Part shown: piece by piece, positions 11,977-21,507 of the stretch
Position numbering within the stretch: the first letter of the stretch is position 1
Layout of the letters: every line of letters starts with the position of its first letter
Source: JAJFUI01 sp963754135
Lineage (GTDB): Bacteria > Planctomycetota > Planctomycetia > Pirellulales > Thermoguttaceae
Length of the DNA: 64,000 nucleotides
Assembly (NCBI GenBank): GCA_963754135.1
Contig: CAVWEY010000001.1
Span: 62,001 to 126,000, forward strand
Reading direction: 5' to 3'
The notes under the pieces: generated by a model
Database searches by the model: none
What the model was told of the DNA's origin: nothing
The model's input: the letters and a program-made list of their open reading frames with translations, nothing else
Program-made: the position numbers and the translations under genes

Positions 11977-12212
11977 TGGGCACTCCGGTGTTGGCAAGAA
12001 GAGATTTGGCGGCGTCGCCGGGACTTGTCCCGCATGATACCCCCCAGTGGCTGGATCAACGGTTAGCCCCAAAACACTAGCATATCTTTGCCACGGGGGC
12101 AAATGCCGGTCGCGAGTGTTCCGGCGGCTGAGGAGTCCCCGTTGACGGGTGGCATCCTCGCCGCTAGATTTCCGGCTTCCGGTGGAAACCACAATTATTG
12201 GAGGGAAGAACC

Positions 12213-12446
12213 ATGAACCGTCACTTTGGCTGGGCGATGCTGGTGGCCGCGGGGGTGTTGGTGGGCTGCGTCTTGGGCACCTACCAGAAGACCAGCGCCG
12301 AGGACCCCGCCCCGGCCGAGACCCAAGAGCAAGACAACCAGATTGTCGGCCAACTGAAGGAGATCAACGCCCAATTGAAGGAGCTCAACGGCATGTTCCG
12401 CGCCGGCACGGCGAAAGTGGTCGTCGTCATCAATCCGGGGCGGTGA
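12213..12446 (+). CDS. Small exported hypothetical protein
   Basis: 77 residues. The N-terminus (NRHFGWAMLVAAGVLVGCVL) is a signal peptide or membrane anchor; a Cys in VGCVLG could be a lipobox. The mature part is charged and helical (QIVGQLKEINAQLKELNGMF, heptad-like) and ends with a short hydrophobic strand VVVVIN. A good ribosome-binding site (GGAGGGAAG) precedes the ATG at 12213. It is divergent from the GGDEF gene upstream and convergent with RND pump 3, whose stop is only seven bases away. No function recognised; small coiled-coil exported proteins like this are common in planctomycetes. Confidence 0.7.
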   Translation: MNRHFGWAMLVAAGVLVGCVLGTYQKTSAEDPAPAETQEQDNQIVGQLKEINAQLKELNGMFRAGTAKVVVVINPGR

Positions 12447-12452
12447 CCGCGG

Positions 12453-15400
12453 TTACTCCGCGGGTTGCCGGCGGCGGGGAAAGAGCCACCGGCCCGGCGG
12501 CGACTGCAAGACATAGTAGAAAACGGGCGTGAGAAAAACGCCGAAGAAGGTCACGCCCAACATGCCGCTGAAGACGGCGGTCCCCAGGGTCCGCCGCATC
12601 TCCGCCCCGGCGCCCGTGGCCAACATCAGCGGGACCACGCCGAGGATGAAGGCCATCGAGGTCATCACGATGGGGCGGAGCCGGAGCTTCGAGGCCTCGA
12701 CCGCCGCCTGCGGCACGTCCAGTCCGTGCTCGTGCTGCTGCTTGGCGAACTCGACGATCAGCACGGCGTTCTTGCAGGCCAGCCCGGCCAACACGACGAA
12801 ACCGATCTGCGTGAACAGGTTGTTGTCCATGCCGCGGAGCCACACGCCGGTCAAGGCAGAGTAGGCTCATCGGCACGATGAGGATGATGGCCAGGGGCAG
12901 CGCCCAGCTCTCGTACTCGGCGGAGTGGGTGAGGAAGACCAAGAGCACGCACAGCGGAAAGATGAACAGGGCCGTGTTGCCCGCCAGAATCTGTTGATAG
13001 CTGAGTTCCGTCCATTCGTAGTCCATCGAACGAGGCAGCTCGCGGCCGGCCAGGTTCTGCATCAGGCCGATGGCCTGGCCCGAGCTGATCTGCGGCGTCC
13101 ACTCGCCGTTGATGGCGGCGGCGGTGTGGGTGTTGTAGCGGTTCAGCAGCACCGGCCCGGTGGAATCGCGGATCACGCAGAGCGCCCCCAGCGGGACCAT
13201 GCCGCCCTGGGCGTTGCGGACCTTCAACGGCTTGACGTCTTCCCGCCGGATCCGGAACTGGGAATCGGCCTGGATGTTGACCTGCCAGGTGCGGTCGAAC
13301 TGGTTGAAGTCGTTGACGTAGTAGCCGCCGAGGTACGCCTGGAGGGTGTTGAAGACGTCGCTGAGGGCCACGTGCATCGTCTTGCACTTCGTGCGGTCGA
13401 TGTCCACCCAGAGTTGCGGCGTCGAGGCGCGGAACATGGCGAACAGGCCGACCAGCCCCGGCTGGGCGTTGCCCTTCTCGACCAGGTTCTCGACCTGATT
13501 TTGGAGTTCGTCGAGCGTGTTGCCGCCGCGGTCCTCGACCATCAGCTTGAAGCCGCCGGCGTTGCCGATGCCGTCCACCGGCGGTGCCCCGAACACGCCG
13601 ATCTGGGCGTCCTCGATCGCGGCGAAGAACTGCCGGCGGAGCCTGGCGGCGATCGCGTCGGCCCCGAGTTCCGCCCCGTGCCGCTCGTGGAAGGGCTTGA
13701 GGATGACGAACATCGAGGCGAAGTTCGAGCCGTTGGCGCTCAGCAGGAACGACTGCCCGGCAATCGTCACGGTGTGCTCGACTCCCGGTGCTGCCAGGGC
13801 GATCTTCTCCATCTGCCGCGCGACGCTCTCGGTCCGCTCGAGCGAGGCGGAGTCGGGCAATTGGGCGTTGACGACCAGGTAGCCCTTGTCCTGCTGCGGG
13901 ACGAAGCCGGTGGGCACGTGCGTGAAGCCCAGGTAAGTCAACCCCAGCAGTCCCACGTAGACCAACAGCGCCACGATCGCGCCCGGACGCAGAGGTCCAC
14001 CAGCCGACCGTAGACCGACGTGGTCCGCTGGAACAGGCCGTTGAAGCCGCGGAAGAACCAGCCGAAACGGCGTCCAGCAGGCGGGTGAGCAGGTCTTTCT
14101 TCGCGTCGCGCGGCCGGAGCAAAATGGCGGCCAGGGCGGGGCTGAGCGTCAGCGAGTTGAAAGCCGAAATCAGCGTGGCCGTGGCGATCGTCAGGGCGAA
14201 CTGCCGGTAGAACTGGCCGGTAATGCCCGCCAGGAACGCCGTGGGGACGAAGACCGCGCTCAGGCCGAAGGCGATGGCGATCACCGCCACGGTCACTTCA
14301 TCCATCGACTTCCGGGCGGCTTCCCGCGGCTCCAGTCCGTGCTCGATCCAGCGTTCCACGTTCTCGACCACCACGATGGCGTCGTCCACCACGATGCCGA
14401 TGGCCAGCACCAGTCCGCACAGGGAGATATTGTTGAGGCTGAACCCCAAGGCCGCCATGACGGCGAAGGTGCCCACCAACGAGACGGGCACCGCCACCAG
14501 CGGGATCAGCGCCGCCCGCCAGTTTTGCAAGAACAACAGCACCACCAGGGCGACCAGGGCGATGGCCTCGAACAGGGCCTTGAACACCTCGTGAATCGAC
14601 TCTGTCACAAAGGGCGTCGTGTCGTAGACGATGGCGTAGTCCAGTCCTTGGGGGAACCGGCGCTTTTTCAGTTCCTCCATCTTCGCCTGCACGCGGTGGG
14701 CGGTGTCCACGGCGTTGCTGCCGGGCAGTTGGAAGACGGCCAGCCCGACCGTCGGCTGCCCGTCGAGCGTGCAGCTTTGGTCCTCGCTCTTGGCGCCCAG
14801 TTCGACCCGGCTCACGTCGCGGAGCCGGGTCACTTGCCCCTTGGAGCCGGTCTTGATGATGATATCGGCGAACTGCTCGGGATCGGTCAGCCGGCCCAGC
14901 GTGTTCATGGTGTACTGGAAGTCGAGGCCGGCGGGGACGGGCGGCTGGCCGATCTGGCCCGCCGCCACTTGCACGTTCTGCTCGCGGAGGCAGGCCACGA
15001 CGTCGCCCACGGTGAGATTGCGGGCGGCCAGCTTCTCCGGGTTGAGCCAGACGCGCGCATGCTGTAGTCGCGCTGGCCGAGGAACGCCACGTCGCCCACG
15101 CCCTTCAGCCGCGCCAGCTCATCCTTGACGTTGATCGTGGCGAAGTTGCTCAGGTGGAGCTGGTCGTAGCGCCGGTCGGGCGAGATCAGGTTGACGACCA
15201 ACATGATGTTGGGCGACTGCTTCTTCGTGATTACGCCCGTCTGCTTCACCGCGTCGGGCAGCACCGGCATCGCCATCGACACGCGGTTCTGCACGAGCAC
15301 CTGGGCCATGTCCAGGTCCGTGCCCAACTCGAAGGTGATGGTCAGGTTGTAGGCGCCGTCGTTGGTGCACTGCGACGACATGTAGAGCATGTGCTCCACG

Positions 15401-15615
15401 CCGTTGACCTGCTGCTCGATCGGCGCGGCCACGGTGTCGGCGACGACCTTGGCGCTGGCCCCCGGATAGGTGCAAGCGACCTGGACGGTGGGCGGCGCGA
15501 TTTCGGGGTATTGCGCGACCGGCAGCGTCAGCGCGGCCACCAGCCCGGCGACCGTGATGACGATCGAGAGGACCGCGGCGAAGATCGGACGGTCGATGAA
15601 GAAGCGTGAGAACAC
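12453..15615 (-). CDS. RND efflux transporter (AcrB/HAE1 type) no. 3, four frameshifts
   Basis: Third AcrB-like pump, about 1050 codons when repaired, so standard length and without the TM6-TM7 insertion of pumps 1 and 2. Diagnostic parts: FSRFFIDRPIFAAVLSIVIT start, VVDDAIVVVENVERWIEHG, and LACKNAVLIVEFAKQQHEHG. Breaks are near 15058 (within a GCGCGC run after YSMR), 14068, 13990 and 12858; conserved sequence continues in a new frame each time. GTG start at 15615, nine bases from the stop of the upstream adaptor gene, so they are co-transcribed. Together with that adaptor it should form a pump independent of the pump 1/2 unit; the outer-membrane channel must be encoded elsewhere. Confidence 0.9.
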
Positions 15616-15624
15616 GGTGTGCGG

Positions 15625-16860
15625 CTACCTCGCTTCGGTCAGAAAGCTCTCCATCCCGACCAGTTTCGGCGCCACGGTCATGCCCGGCCGCACGCGCAGG
15701 AGCCCGCCCACGATCACCCGCTGGCCGGGCTTGAGTCCCGCTTGGATCACTCGCAACTGGCCGTCGAGTTTGCCCAGGGTGACGGGGCGATACTGGACCA
15801 CGTTCTGGTCGTCGACCACGAGCACGTACTTTTGCCCCTGGTCGCTCCCGACGGCCAAGGCCCGCTCCGCCACCAGCAACGCCTTGTACGGCTCGGCGAC
15901 GGCGACGCGGACGCGGGCGAAATAGCCCGGCTTCAGCACGCGGCCCCCCACCGCCGGCCTGGGATTCTTGAACACGCCGCGGACGCTGATCGTGCCCGTG
16001 TTCGGATCGAGTTGGTTGTCCATGAAATCGACGTACCCGCGGTGCGGAAAACCCTTCTCGTTCATCAACTCCATTTCCACCGGAATCAGTTCCTTGTCTT
16101 TCACCTTGATCTTTCCAGTGCGGACGTCTTCCTTGAGTTGCAGGATCGTGTTCTCATCGACGGTAAAGTAGACGTAGATCGGATCGACCGAGACGACGTT
16201 GGTCAACAGGGTTTGATCGGCGCCCACCAGGTTCCCCTTGGTGATCAGCGTCCGGCTGATCTCGCCGTCGACAGGCGAATGGAGCTTCGTGTAGCCGAGG
16301 TTCAGTTTCGCCTCTTCGGCGGTGGCCTGGGCGGACGCCAACGCCGCCGCCGCCTGGTCGTGTTTGGCCACGCTCTGATCGTAGTCCGATCTGCTCACGG
16401 CGTTCTTGGGCAACAGTTCCGTGGTCCGGGCGAGCTCCGCCTTGCGGTACTTCAGGTCGGCCTCGCAGAGTTTGATCTGGGCCAGGGCGTCGTCGTACTT
16501 GGCCTGGAAGGGGCGCGGATCAATCTCGAACAGCAGGTCCCCCTCCTTGACCTCCGAACCGTCCTGGAAACAGACTTTTTCCAAGTAGCCCGTCACCCTC
16601 GCGCGAATATCGACCGATTTGACGGCCTCGGTCGATCCGGTAAAGTCCGCATAATCGAAGATTTCCCGCTCGATCGGCACGCTCACGGTGACGGGCACGG
16701 CGGCGGGCGGGGCCACCGGGAGTGCCGTCGGTTGACATCCCGAGAGCAGCCCGGCGCAGACGGCCAGGCCGCACGGGATGAGAAACCATACCGGTCCGTT
16801 GCGATGGCGGGGGTCGGCGCCCCCTTGTGCGGCAACGCGTTGACGGAGTCGCTGCGGCAT
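15625..16860 (-). CDS. RND periplasmic adaptor (membrane fusion lipoprotein)
   Basis: 411 residues, intact. A lipoprotein signal is visible (GLAVCAGLLSGC). The lipoyl-like half includes VDIRARVTGYLEKVCF and GDLLFEIDPRPFQAKYDDAL; the alpha-hairpin runs through AQIKLCEADLKYRKAELART; the barrel contains LLTNVVSVDPIYVYFTVDEN. It belongs to the same HlyD/AcrA subfamily as the adaptor at 9650-10842 and keeps the residues missing there, which helps locate that gene's frameshift. It is directly upstream of RND pump 3. ATG at 16860 chosen; an upstream palindrome cluster starts about 100 bases away. Located in the periplasm, lipid-anchored, bridging pump and outer-membrane channel. Confidence 0.93.
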   Translation of the reverse strand: MPQRLRQRVAAQGGADPRHRNGPVWFLIPCGLAVCAGLLSGCQPTALPVAPPAAVPVTVSVPIEREIFDYADFTGSTEAVKSVDIRARVTGYLEKVCFQDGSEVKEGDLLFEIDPRPFQAKYDDALAQIKLCEADLKYRKAELARTTELLPKNAVSRSDYDQSVAKHDQAAAALASAQATAEEAKLNLGYTKLHSPVDGEISRTLITKGNLVGADQTLLTNVVSVDPIYVYFTVDENTILQLKEDVRTGKIKVKDKELIPVEMELMNEKGFPHRGYVDFMDNQLDPNTGTISVRGVFKNPRPAVGGRVLKPGYFARVRVAVAEPYKALLVAERALAVGSDQGQKYVLVVDDQNVVQYRPVTLGKLDGQLRVIQAGLKPGQRVIVGGLLRVRPGMTVAPKLVGMESFLTEAR

Positions 16861-16947
16861 GGTAAGAAAGCTCGAAGGGGTGCAACAGTGGGAATTCACG
16901 CCTCGGCAAGTATAGCTTACCCCCCAGAGCGTACTGGGAGAATGGGC

Positions 16948-18105
16948 ATGGTCCAGAATCTCCGTAGCGTGAGGTGGCACGTCCCTGAGCGGAGCGAAGG
17001 GCGTGGTGGACGGCCGAACCACGCCCTTCGCTCCGCTCAGGGACGTGCCAGCCCGCACAGCGGTCTTCTCCTCCTGGCAATTCTGGCCGTCGTCTGGGGC
17101 GGGGCAAGTTTCCGGGCGGCAGACCGCGCCGCCGCGGCGGAGCAGTACGCCTCGCCCGGCCCGCTGGCCGTCCAGACCCTGCTCGACGACTGGAAGGACG
17201 ACGCCCGCCAGCGCGACGTGCCGGTGAAGATCTACCTGCCCAAGGGGGGGCAAGGGCCGCTGCCGATTGTGATCTTCTCGCACGGCCTGGGCGGGACGCG
17301 GGAGGGCTACGAGTACCTCGGCCGCCACTGGGCCAGCCACGGCTACGTCTCGGTCCATCTCCAGCACAAAGGCAGCGACGACGCGGTGTGGAAGGGCCAG
17401 GCCCGGCCACTGGACGCGCTCCGCGAGTCGCTCAAGGGTCCGGGGCAGGCGGCCAACGTCATCAACCGCCCCGCCGACGTGAAGTTCGCCATCGACCGGC
17501 TGGAAAAGCTCAACCGGCAGGAGGGGCCGCTCAAGGGACGGCTCGACCTGAAGCGGATTGGCATGGCGGGCCATTCCTTCGGGGCCTACACCACCCTGGC
17601 CATCGCCGGCGAAGTTTTCGTGCTCCCGTCGGGCCGCGAGCTGAGCATGGCCGACCCGCGGATCAAGGCCGCCATCCCCATGAGTTCGCCCGTCCCACGC
17701 CAGCCGGCCCAGCGGCAGAAAGCGTTCCGCCAGATCAAAATCCCCTGCCTGCACATGACCGGCACCGAGGACGACAGCCCGTTGGGCGACACGAAAAAGG
17801 AGGAGCGACGGCTCCCCTTCGACCTCTCCGGCGATGCCGCCGACTCGTACCTGGTGATCTTCAATGGCGGGGACCACATGATCTTTTCCGGTCGGGGCAA
17901 CCTCGCCGGCGATCGCCAGAAAGACCCGCGCTTCCAGCAACTGATCCGCGCGGCCACGCTGGCCTTTTGGGACGCCTACCTGCGGGACGATGCGGCGGCA
18001 AAGAAGTGGCTCGCCAGCGGCGGCTTCAAGGCCCTGATGGGAGCGGACGGAACGCTGGAGCAGCGGGCGAAGAAAACCGGCCCCGACGGCCCGCTGCCGC
18101 ACTGA
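16948..18105 (+). CDS. Exported alpha/beta hydrolase (dienelactone/PAF-acetylhydrolase-like)
   Basis: About 385 residues. The nucleophile elbow is GHSFGAYT, preceded by the oxyanion segment VIFSHGLGGTREGY; a late Asp (HMTGTEDDSP) and His (FNGGDHMIF) complete a plausible Ser-Asp-His triad. This pattern is that of the planctomycete secreted hydrolases often annotated as acetylhydrolase. The true N-terminus is uncertain: a hydrophobic signal-like stretch (LLLLAILAVVWGGASF) begins around residue 41, and the preceding ~30 residues are encoded by the perfect inverted repeat at 16975-17050. The ATG at 16948 has GGGAG at suitable spacing, so the repeat appears to have been inserted between the original start region and the signal peptide. 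Substrate unknown. Confidence 0.8.
   Translation: MVQNLRSVRWHVPERSEGRGGRPNHALRSAQGRASPHSGLLLLAILAVVWGGASFRAADRAAAAEQYASPGPLAVQTLLDDWKDDARQRDVPVKIYLPKGGQGPLPIVIFSHGLGGTREGYEYLGRHWASHGYVSVHLQHKGSDDAVWKGQARPLDALRESLKGPGQAANVINRPADVKFAIDRLEKLNRQEGPLKGRLDLKRIGMAGHSFGAYTTLAIAGEVFVLPSGRELSMADPRIKAAIPMSSPVPRQPAQRQKAFRQIKIPCLHMTGTEDDSPLGDTKKEERRLPFDLSGDAADSYLVIFNGGDHMIFSGRGNLAGDRQKDPRFQQLIRAATLAFWDAYLRDDAAAKKWLASGGFKALMGADGTLEQRAKKTGPDGPLPH
16975..17050. repeat. Inverted-repeat element, GGTGGCACG family variant, at the hydrolase 5' end
   Basis: Perfect 33-base arms (16975-17007 and 17018-17050) with a 10-base loop. The arms begin TGGCACGTCCCTGAGCGGAG and end with GGGCGTGGT, related to the copies at 2517-2600 and 36484-36564. 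It is read through as the N-terminal WHVPERSEGRG and NHALRSAQGRA of the hydrolase. Confidence 0.85.
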
Positions 18106-18124
18106 TATCAACGTCGCACGAGTG

Positions 18125-18196
18125 AAACGCCCCGCGACTGTGCTCGCGGGGGGTATGTGGCGTTTTTTCTCCCCGCGACCGCAGTCGCCGGGCGTT
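18125..18196. repeat. GCCCCGCGACTG-family inverted repeat with central T-run
   Basis: AACGCCCCGCGACTGTGCTC and its near-complement ending CCGGGCGTT flank a short centre containing GCGTTTTTTCT. It lies just after the hydrolase stop and could act as its terminator. A half-copy is at 19787-19816 upstream of the nuoB-like gene. Confidence 0.65.
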
Positions 18197-18220
18197 ACGC
18201 GGACGCTGGTTTTCTGATGC

Positions 18221-18622
18221 TCAGTCGCCGCCGCCGGAAGAGCCCGCCAGGATCATCGGCAGCGGTCTGAGTTCCCGTTTGAGTGGGTCCAGCGCCAGGC
18301 CCAGAGCTTCCAGCGTAAAGGCGCCCAACAGGTTGCTGTCACCTTCCTCGCCGAAGATCACGTCCGCAACGCCGATGTGCTCGCCGTACTTGAAAACGGC
18401 GCCACCCCTTTTACGGGTAATCTTTGAGCCGTCGGCCAAGCGAAACGATTGCTTCGTCAGAGGCTTGATGCCTAACTCCTTGAGAAGCTTTGCCGGCACC
18501 ACGGAGTAGATGGCGCCGGAGTCAATCAGCAGTTCCAGCGATTTCGTCCGTTTGGGCCGGGCCGGATTGGCGATTTCAACTTCAAGAACGGTGAGACCCA
18601 CGTGCGGCTCCTTTTTTTTCAT
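18221..18622 (-). CDS. Retropepsin-like aspartic protease domain protein
   Basis: 133 residues. The motif LELLIDSGAIYSVVP is the DSG/DTG active-site loop of single-domain, dimer-forming retropepsins, and VADVIFGEEGDSNLLGAFTL matches the conserved Leu-Gly region that follows in this family. Small proteins of this kind are frequent in cyanobacteria and planctomycetes as clan AA aspartic proteases. The start is the ATG at 18622, which overlaps the TGA of the upstream TPR-like ORF (ATGA), so translational coupling is likely. Substrate and physiological role unknown. A glycine/serine-rich tail follows the domain. Confidence 0.8.
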   Translation of the reverse strand: MKKKEPHVGLTVLEVEIANPARPKRTKSLELLIDSGAIYSVVPAKLLKELGIKPLTKQSFRLADGSKITRKRGGAVFKYGEHIGVADVIFGEEGDSNLLGAFTLEALGLALDPLKRELRPLPMILAGSSGGGD

Positions 18623-18876
18623 TGTACCCGACCCCGGCGGCGGAAGGAAGCAGCCCCGCTTGAGAGCGGAGCTTCCGGAAGAAACTCTCGCTGGCGGTCG
18701 TCCAGGGCGGACGGGTCGATCTGGGCCAGCACTTTCAACGCCTGATCCGGGCGTTTCTGTGCGGCCAACAGGACGTGCGCGAGCCGCAATCGCACGACGG
18801 CCGCGTGCTCCGAATAGTGTGCCAGGTACTCCTCCATTGCCGGGACCAATTCCGCCCACAGCTTCTGCGCCTGCAA
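18619..18876 (-). CDS. TPR-like ORF, probably a broken or truncated gene
   Basis: About 85 residues. The sequence KLWAELVPAMEEYLAHYSEH and VVRLRLAHVLLAAQKRPDQA is amphipathic and helical, like tetratricopeptide hairpins, followed by LKVLAQIDPSALDDRQREFL. The last ~20 residues are low-complexity and may result from an indel. Upstream, the same frame runs back a little (DLWNLIQALQAQ), so the true start is unclear. The stop overlaps the ATG of the retropepsin gene. I cannot name it; in many planctomycetes a TPR or rhomboid-TPR gene occupies such a place. Confidence 0.4.
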   Translation of the reverse strand: MQAQKLWAELVPAMEEYLAHYSEHAAVVRLRLAHVLLAAQKRPDQALKVLAQIDPSALDDRQREFLPEAPLSSGAASFRRRGRVQ

Positions 18877-19019
18877 CGCCTGGATGAGGTTCCAGAGGTC
18901 GGGTCGGGGGCGGCAGCGGCGCGGCTGATGGGGTTAGCAGCGGGTGACGTGACAAGCGGCAAAGGCGGCGCTCGCCCAGCCGAACCAGCCCTGGTTTGAG
19001 ACATTTATCACAGTTGCTA

Positions 19020-19048
19020 TTGCTAAATTAGTCCGCCCTGCCTATAAT
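19020..19048 (+). promoter_or_regulatory. Sigma-70-type promoter of the suf locus
   Basis: A -35 TTGCTA (19020-19025), 17-base spacer and perfect -10 TATAAT (19043-19048) lie about 48 bases before the sufR-like ATG. The region is clearly AT-richer than its surroundings. An ATTTA...TAAAT inverted pair (about 19003-19028) overlaps the -35 box and could be an operator for the autoregulating Fe-S repressor, but this is only a suggestion. Confidence 0.7.
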
Positions 19049-19095
19049 TGATTTGGTTAGGTGGGTCTCGTCCTGCAAGAGAGGAGGCGGAGGCA

Positions 19096-19713
19096 ATGAG
19101 CATAGCTGCTCCAAAATCCGACGGAGACCTGTTGGACCTGTTGCGGATTACCGGACCGCTCGGCGTGTCGGAACTTGCGGATGCGATGGAGGTTACGCCA
19201 ACGGCCGTCCGTCAACGGCTGACGCGGCTGTTGGCCGGGGAGGTGATCCGGCGGGAGCCCGTCCGCAACGGCCGAGGCCGTCCCAAGCACCGCTACTGGC
19301 TCACCGACAAGGGAATCCGTCGGACAGGCTCGAATTTCGACGACTTGGCGATTGCCTTGTGGGGCGAAGTCCTCCAAAAGGGGGACCAGGATTTGCGGCG
19401 GGAGACGCTCCGGCGGATCGCCCGCGCTTTGGCGGCCGGCTACGCTGCTCAAATCCGAGGCGATACCCCCGCCGAGCGGATGGAATCGCTGGCCGATTTG
19501 CTCGCCCAGCGGCGGATTCCCGTGTCGGTCGAGAACACCGATCAAGGGGCCGTATTGACCGCCCATGCCTGCCCTTACCCGAAACTGGCCGAGCAGGACC
19601 AGGACATCTGCACCGTCGAACGGATGATGTTCTCGGAGTTGCTCGGCCAGGACGTAGAACTGACCGAATGCCGCGTCCAGGGCGGCGGGTGCTGCCGGTT
19701 CCAAACGGGCTGA
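19096..19713 (+). CDS. sufR: SufR-like iron-sulfur-sensing transcriptional repressor
   Basis: 205 residues. The N-terminal winged helix (LLRITGPLGVSELADAMEV, TPTAVRQRLTRLLAGEVIRR) is of the DeoR/ArsR-like type seen in SufR. The C-terminus carries four conserved Cys in the SufR spacing: AHACPYPKL, QDICTVERM, LTECRVQGG and GCCRF, suitable for a labile 4Fe-4S cluster. It is the first gene before sufC, sufB and sufD, behind a strong promoter, so it probably represses its own operon when cluster-loaded. ATG at 19096 with GGAGGCGGAGG just upstream. Family assignment is strong because of both the cysteines and the neighbourhood. Confidence 0.88.
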   Translation: MSIAAPKSDGDLLDLLRITGPLGVSELADAMEVTPTAVRQRLTRLLAGEVIRREPVRNGRGRPKHRYWLTDKGIRRTGSNFDDLAIALWGEVLQKGDQDLRRETLRRIARALAAGYAAQIRGDTPAERMESLADLLAQRRIPVSVENTDQGAVLTAHACPYPKLAEQDQDICTVERMMFSELLGQDVELTECRVQGGGCCRFQTG

Positions 19714-19786
19714 CAGTTCGGTATACTTAGCGGTTCGTCGCAACTCGAGTGAAGGGATTCCCGCGCAGAATGTATTTTGGCCGGGA

Positions 19787-19816
19787 AAACGCCCCGCGAC
19801 TGCGGTCGCGGGGGTG
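19787..19816. repeat. Short GCCCCGCGACTG-family palindrome
   Basis: AAAACGCCCCGCGACTGCGG followed by TCGCGGGGGT forms a hairpin between the sufR-like and nuoB-like genes. It shares its core with the element at 18125-18196. Confidence 0.6.
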
Positions 19817-19834
19817 CGAGCAAGGGATTACACA

Positions 19835-20473
19835 GTGCCACAACCTTGGATCGAAGGGCGGTTTGAAGATGGCGTGGTGCTGACCACGCTGGAACAGACG
19901 ATCAATTGGGCACGCCAAGGAAGCCTTTGGCCGATGACCTTCGGGATCGCCTGTTGTGCCATCGAAATGATGTCGGCCGGGGCCGGCCGGTTCGACCTGG
20001 ACCGGTTTGGGGCCGGGGCGTTCCGGCCCAGCCCGCGGCAGTCCGACCTGATGATAGTCGCCGGCACGGTCACGTACAAGATGGCCAGCCGCATCCGCCG
20101 CTTGTACGAACAGATGGCCGACCCGAAGTACGTGATCGCCATGGGGGCCTGCACGGTGGCCGGCGGGCCGTACTTCGAGCACGGCTACCATGTCGTCCGC
20201 GGGGTGGACCTGGTGGTGCCGGTCGACGTGTACATTCCCGGCTGCCCGCCGCGGCCGGAGTCGCTGTTGGAAGGCTTGATGCGGCTCCAGGAGAAGATCC
20301 GCGGCCAGCGGATCGCCCGCGAGCGAGGCAGCGACGACGGCGGTTGGCTGAGCCATTTGTTCCGGCGGGGCCAAAAGGCCGAAGACGTACTGCCCGTGCC
20401 CGTGCAGAGCGGCTTTGTCCGGGTGGCGAAGGTTCAGCCGGTGTTTGGGCATCAGAAAGTGAAACCGAAGTGA
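19835..20473 (+). CDS. nuoB: NADH-quinone oxidoreductase subunit B (NuoB)-like protein
   Basis: 212 residues. NuoB carries the terminal N2 4Fe-4S cluster that passes electrons to quinone in complex I. The motif FGIACCAIEMMSA, the AMGACTVAGGPYF loop and PGCPPRPE supply the four cysteine ligands, so the cluster site is intact. The C-terminal ~40 residues are a lineage-specific tail. GTG start at 19835 chosen, with CAAGGG eight bases upstream; a GTG at 19814 lies inside a hairpin. No other nuo genes are adjacent: it sits alone between the sufR-like regulator and sufC. It could be a split-off complex I gene or a related Fe-S electron carrier; the adjacency to suf is unusual. Confidence 0.9.
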   Translation: MPQPWIEGRFEDGVVLTTLEQTINWARQGSLWPMTFGIACCAIEMMSAGAGRFDLDRFGAGAFRPSPRQSDLMIVAGTVTYKMASRIRRLYEQMADPKYVIAMGACTVAGGPYFEHGYHVVRGVDLVVPVDVYIPGCPPRPESLLEGLMRLQEKIRGQRIARERGSDDGGWLSHLFRRGQKAEDVLPVPVQSGFVRVAKVQPVFGHQKVKPK

Positions 20474-20555
20474 CGCAACGCGATGGGAGCAATGAGAATC
20501 ATGGGACTCATGCGTCCCATGCGTCCCATTCCTCCCAGGCATCTCACAAACTGGC

Positions 20556-21389
20556 ATGAGCGACACGCTTTCCATCACTGATCTTCACGTCAACGTCGGG
20601 GACAAACCGATCCTCAAGGGGCTGAGTCTGGAAATCCGCCGGGGCGAGGTCCATGCGTTGATGGGCCCTAACGGCTCGGGCAAGACGACGCTCGGGTTCG
20701 CCATCATGGGCCACCCCGGTTACCAGGTTACGGCCGGGCGGGTCGAGTTGGACGGCCAGGACCTGTTGGCCATGACCCCGGACCAGCGGGCGCGGGCGGG
20801 GCTGTTCCTCGCCTTCCAGCGGCCGGTCGCCATTCCCGGCGTCAAAATGGCCGACTTCCTCCGCCACGCCGCCACCAACGTCCGCCGGCCGGAACGCAAG
20901 GAGGGCGAGGACCTGATCCCCATGCGGCAGTTCCGCAAGGAACTGAACGAGAAAATGCAGCAGTTGCGGATCGATCCCGAGTTCGCCCGCCGCTACGTCA
21001 ACGACGGCTTTTCCGGCGGCGAGATGAAACGGGCCGAAATCCTCCAAATGGCCATGTTGCGGCCCAAGTTCGCCATCCTCGATGAAACCGACAGCGGGCT
21101 GGACGTGGACGCCGTCCGCCTGGCCAGCCAGAGCATTGCCGAGATCGGCGGGCACGAAATGGGAATCCTCATTATCACCCATCACGAGCAATTGCTGGAG
21201 TATAACCATCCCGACTGCACCCACGTGATGCTTGGCGGGCGGATCGTGGAGACGGGCGGGCCGGAGTTGGCCCTGGAACTGCACAAGCAAGGCTACGACC
21301 GCATCCGCGCCGCCCACCCCGACGCCGCCGCCGATGAAGAGGCCATGCTATCGACCGCGGCGGGGAATGGAAAACTGAAGAAACAGTAG
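20556..21389 (+). CDS. sufC: Fe-S cluster assembly ATPase SufC
   Basis: 277 residues. Cytosolic ABC ATPase that energises the SufBCD scaffold. Walker A is GPNGSGKTTLG, signature FSGGEMKRAEILQM, Walker B AILDETDSGLDVDA, switch His in IIITHHEQLL. SufC-specific ETDSGLDVDA and the ITHxxxLL pattern are exact. The C-terminal ~25 residues extend beyond typical SufC. It starts 82 bases after the nuoB-like gene; the gap holds a small palindrome cluster built on ATGGGAC/GTCCCAT. Same strand and order sufC-sufB-sufD as in most bacterial suf operons. Confidence 0.96.
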   Translation: MSDTLSITDLHVNVGDKPILKGLSLEIRRGEVHALMGPNGSGKTTLGFAIMGHPGYQVTAGRVELDGQDLLAMTPDQRARAGLFLAFQRPVAIPGVKMADFLRHAATNVRRPERKEGEDLIPMRQFRKELNEKMQQLRIDPEFARRYVNDGFSGGEMKRAEILQMAMLRPKFAILDETDSGLDVDAVRLASQSIAEIGGHEMGILIITHHEQLLEYNHPDCTHVMLGGRIVETGGPELALELHKQGYDRIRAAHPDAAADEEAMLSTAAGNGKLKKQ

Positions 21390-21419
21390 GGTGCGTGAAA
21401 CGCACCAAACGGACGTGAA

Positions 21420-21484
21420 CAGGAGGAAACAGAGGGAACAGAGCGACGAGTGTCCTTCTCTCTGTTACCTCTGTTTTCTCCTGT
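21420..21484. repeat. Inverted repeat between sufC and sufB
   Basis: CAGGAGGAAACAGAGGGAAC (from 21420) pairs with GTTACCTCTGTTTTCTCCTG (to 21484). The hairpin precedes the sufB start by ~25 bases and could affect its expression; a GTAGGGTGCGTGAAACGCACC half-element overlaps the sufC stop. Confidence 0.7.
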
Positions 21485-21507
21485 TGAATATATTGCGGAG
21501 AATTGTC

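Noticed and set aside
15619..18105. Very long open frame on the plus strand covering the adaptor gene and the hydrolase
   Set aside because: The first ~1300 bases are the complement of a well-conserved adaptor gene; only the part after about 16948 has hydrolase sequence.
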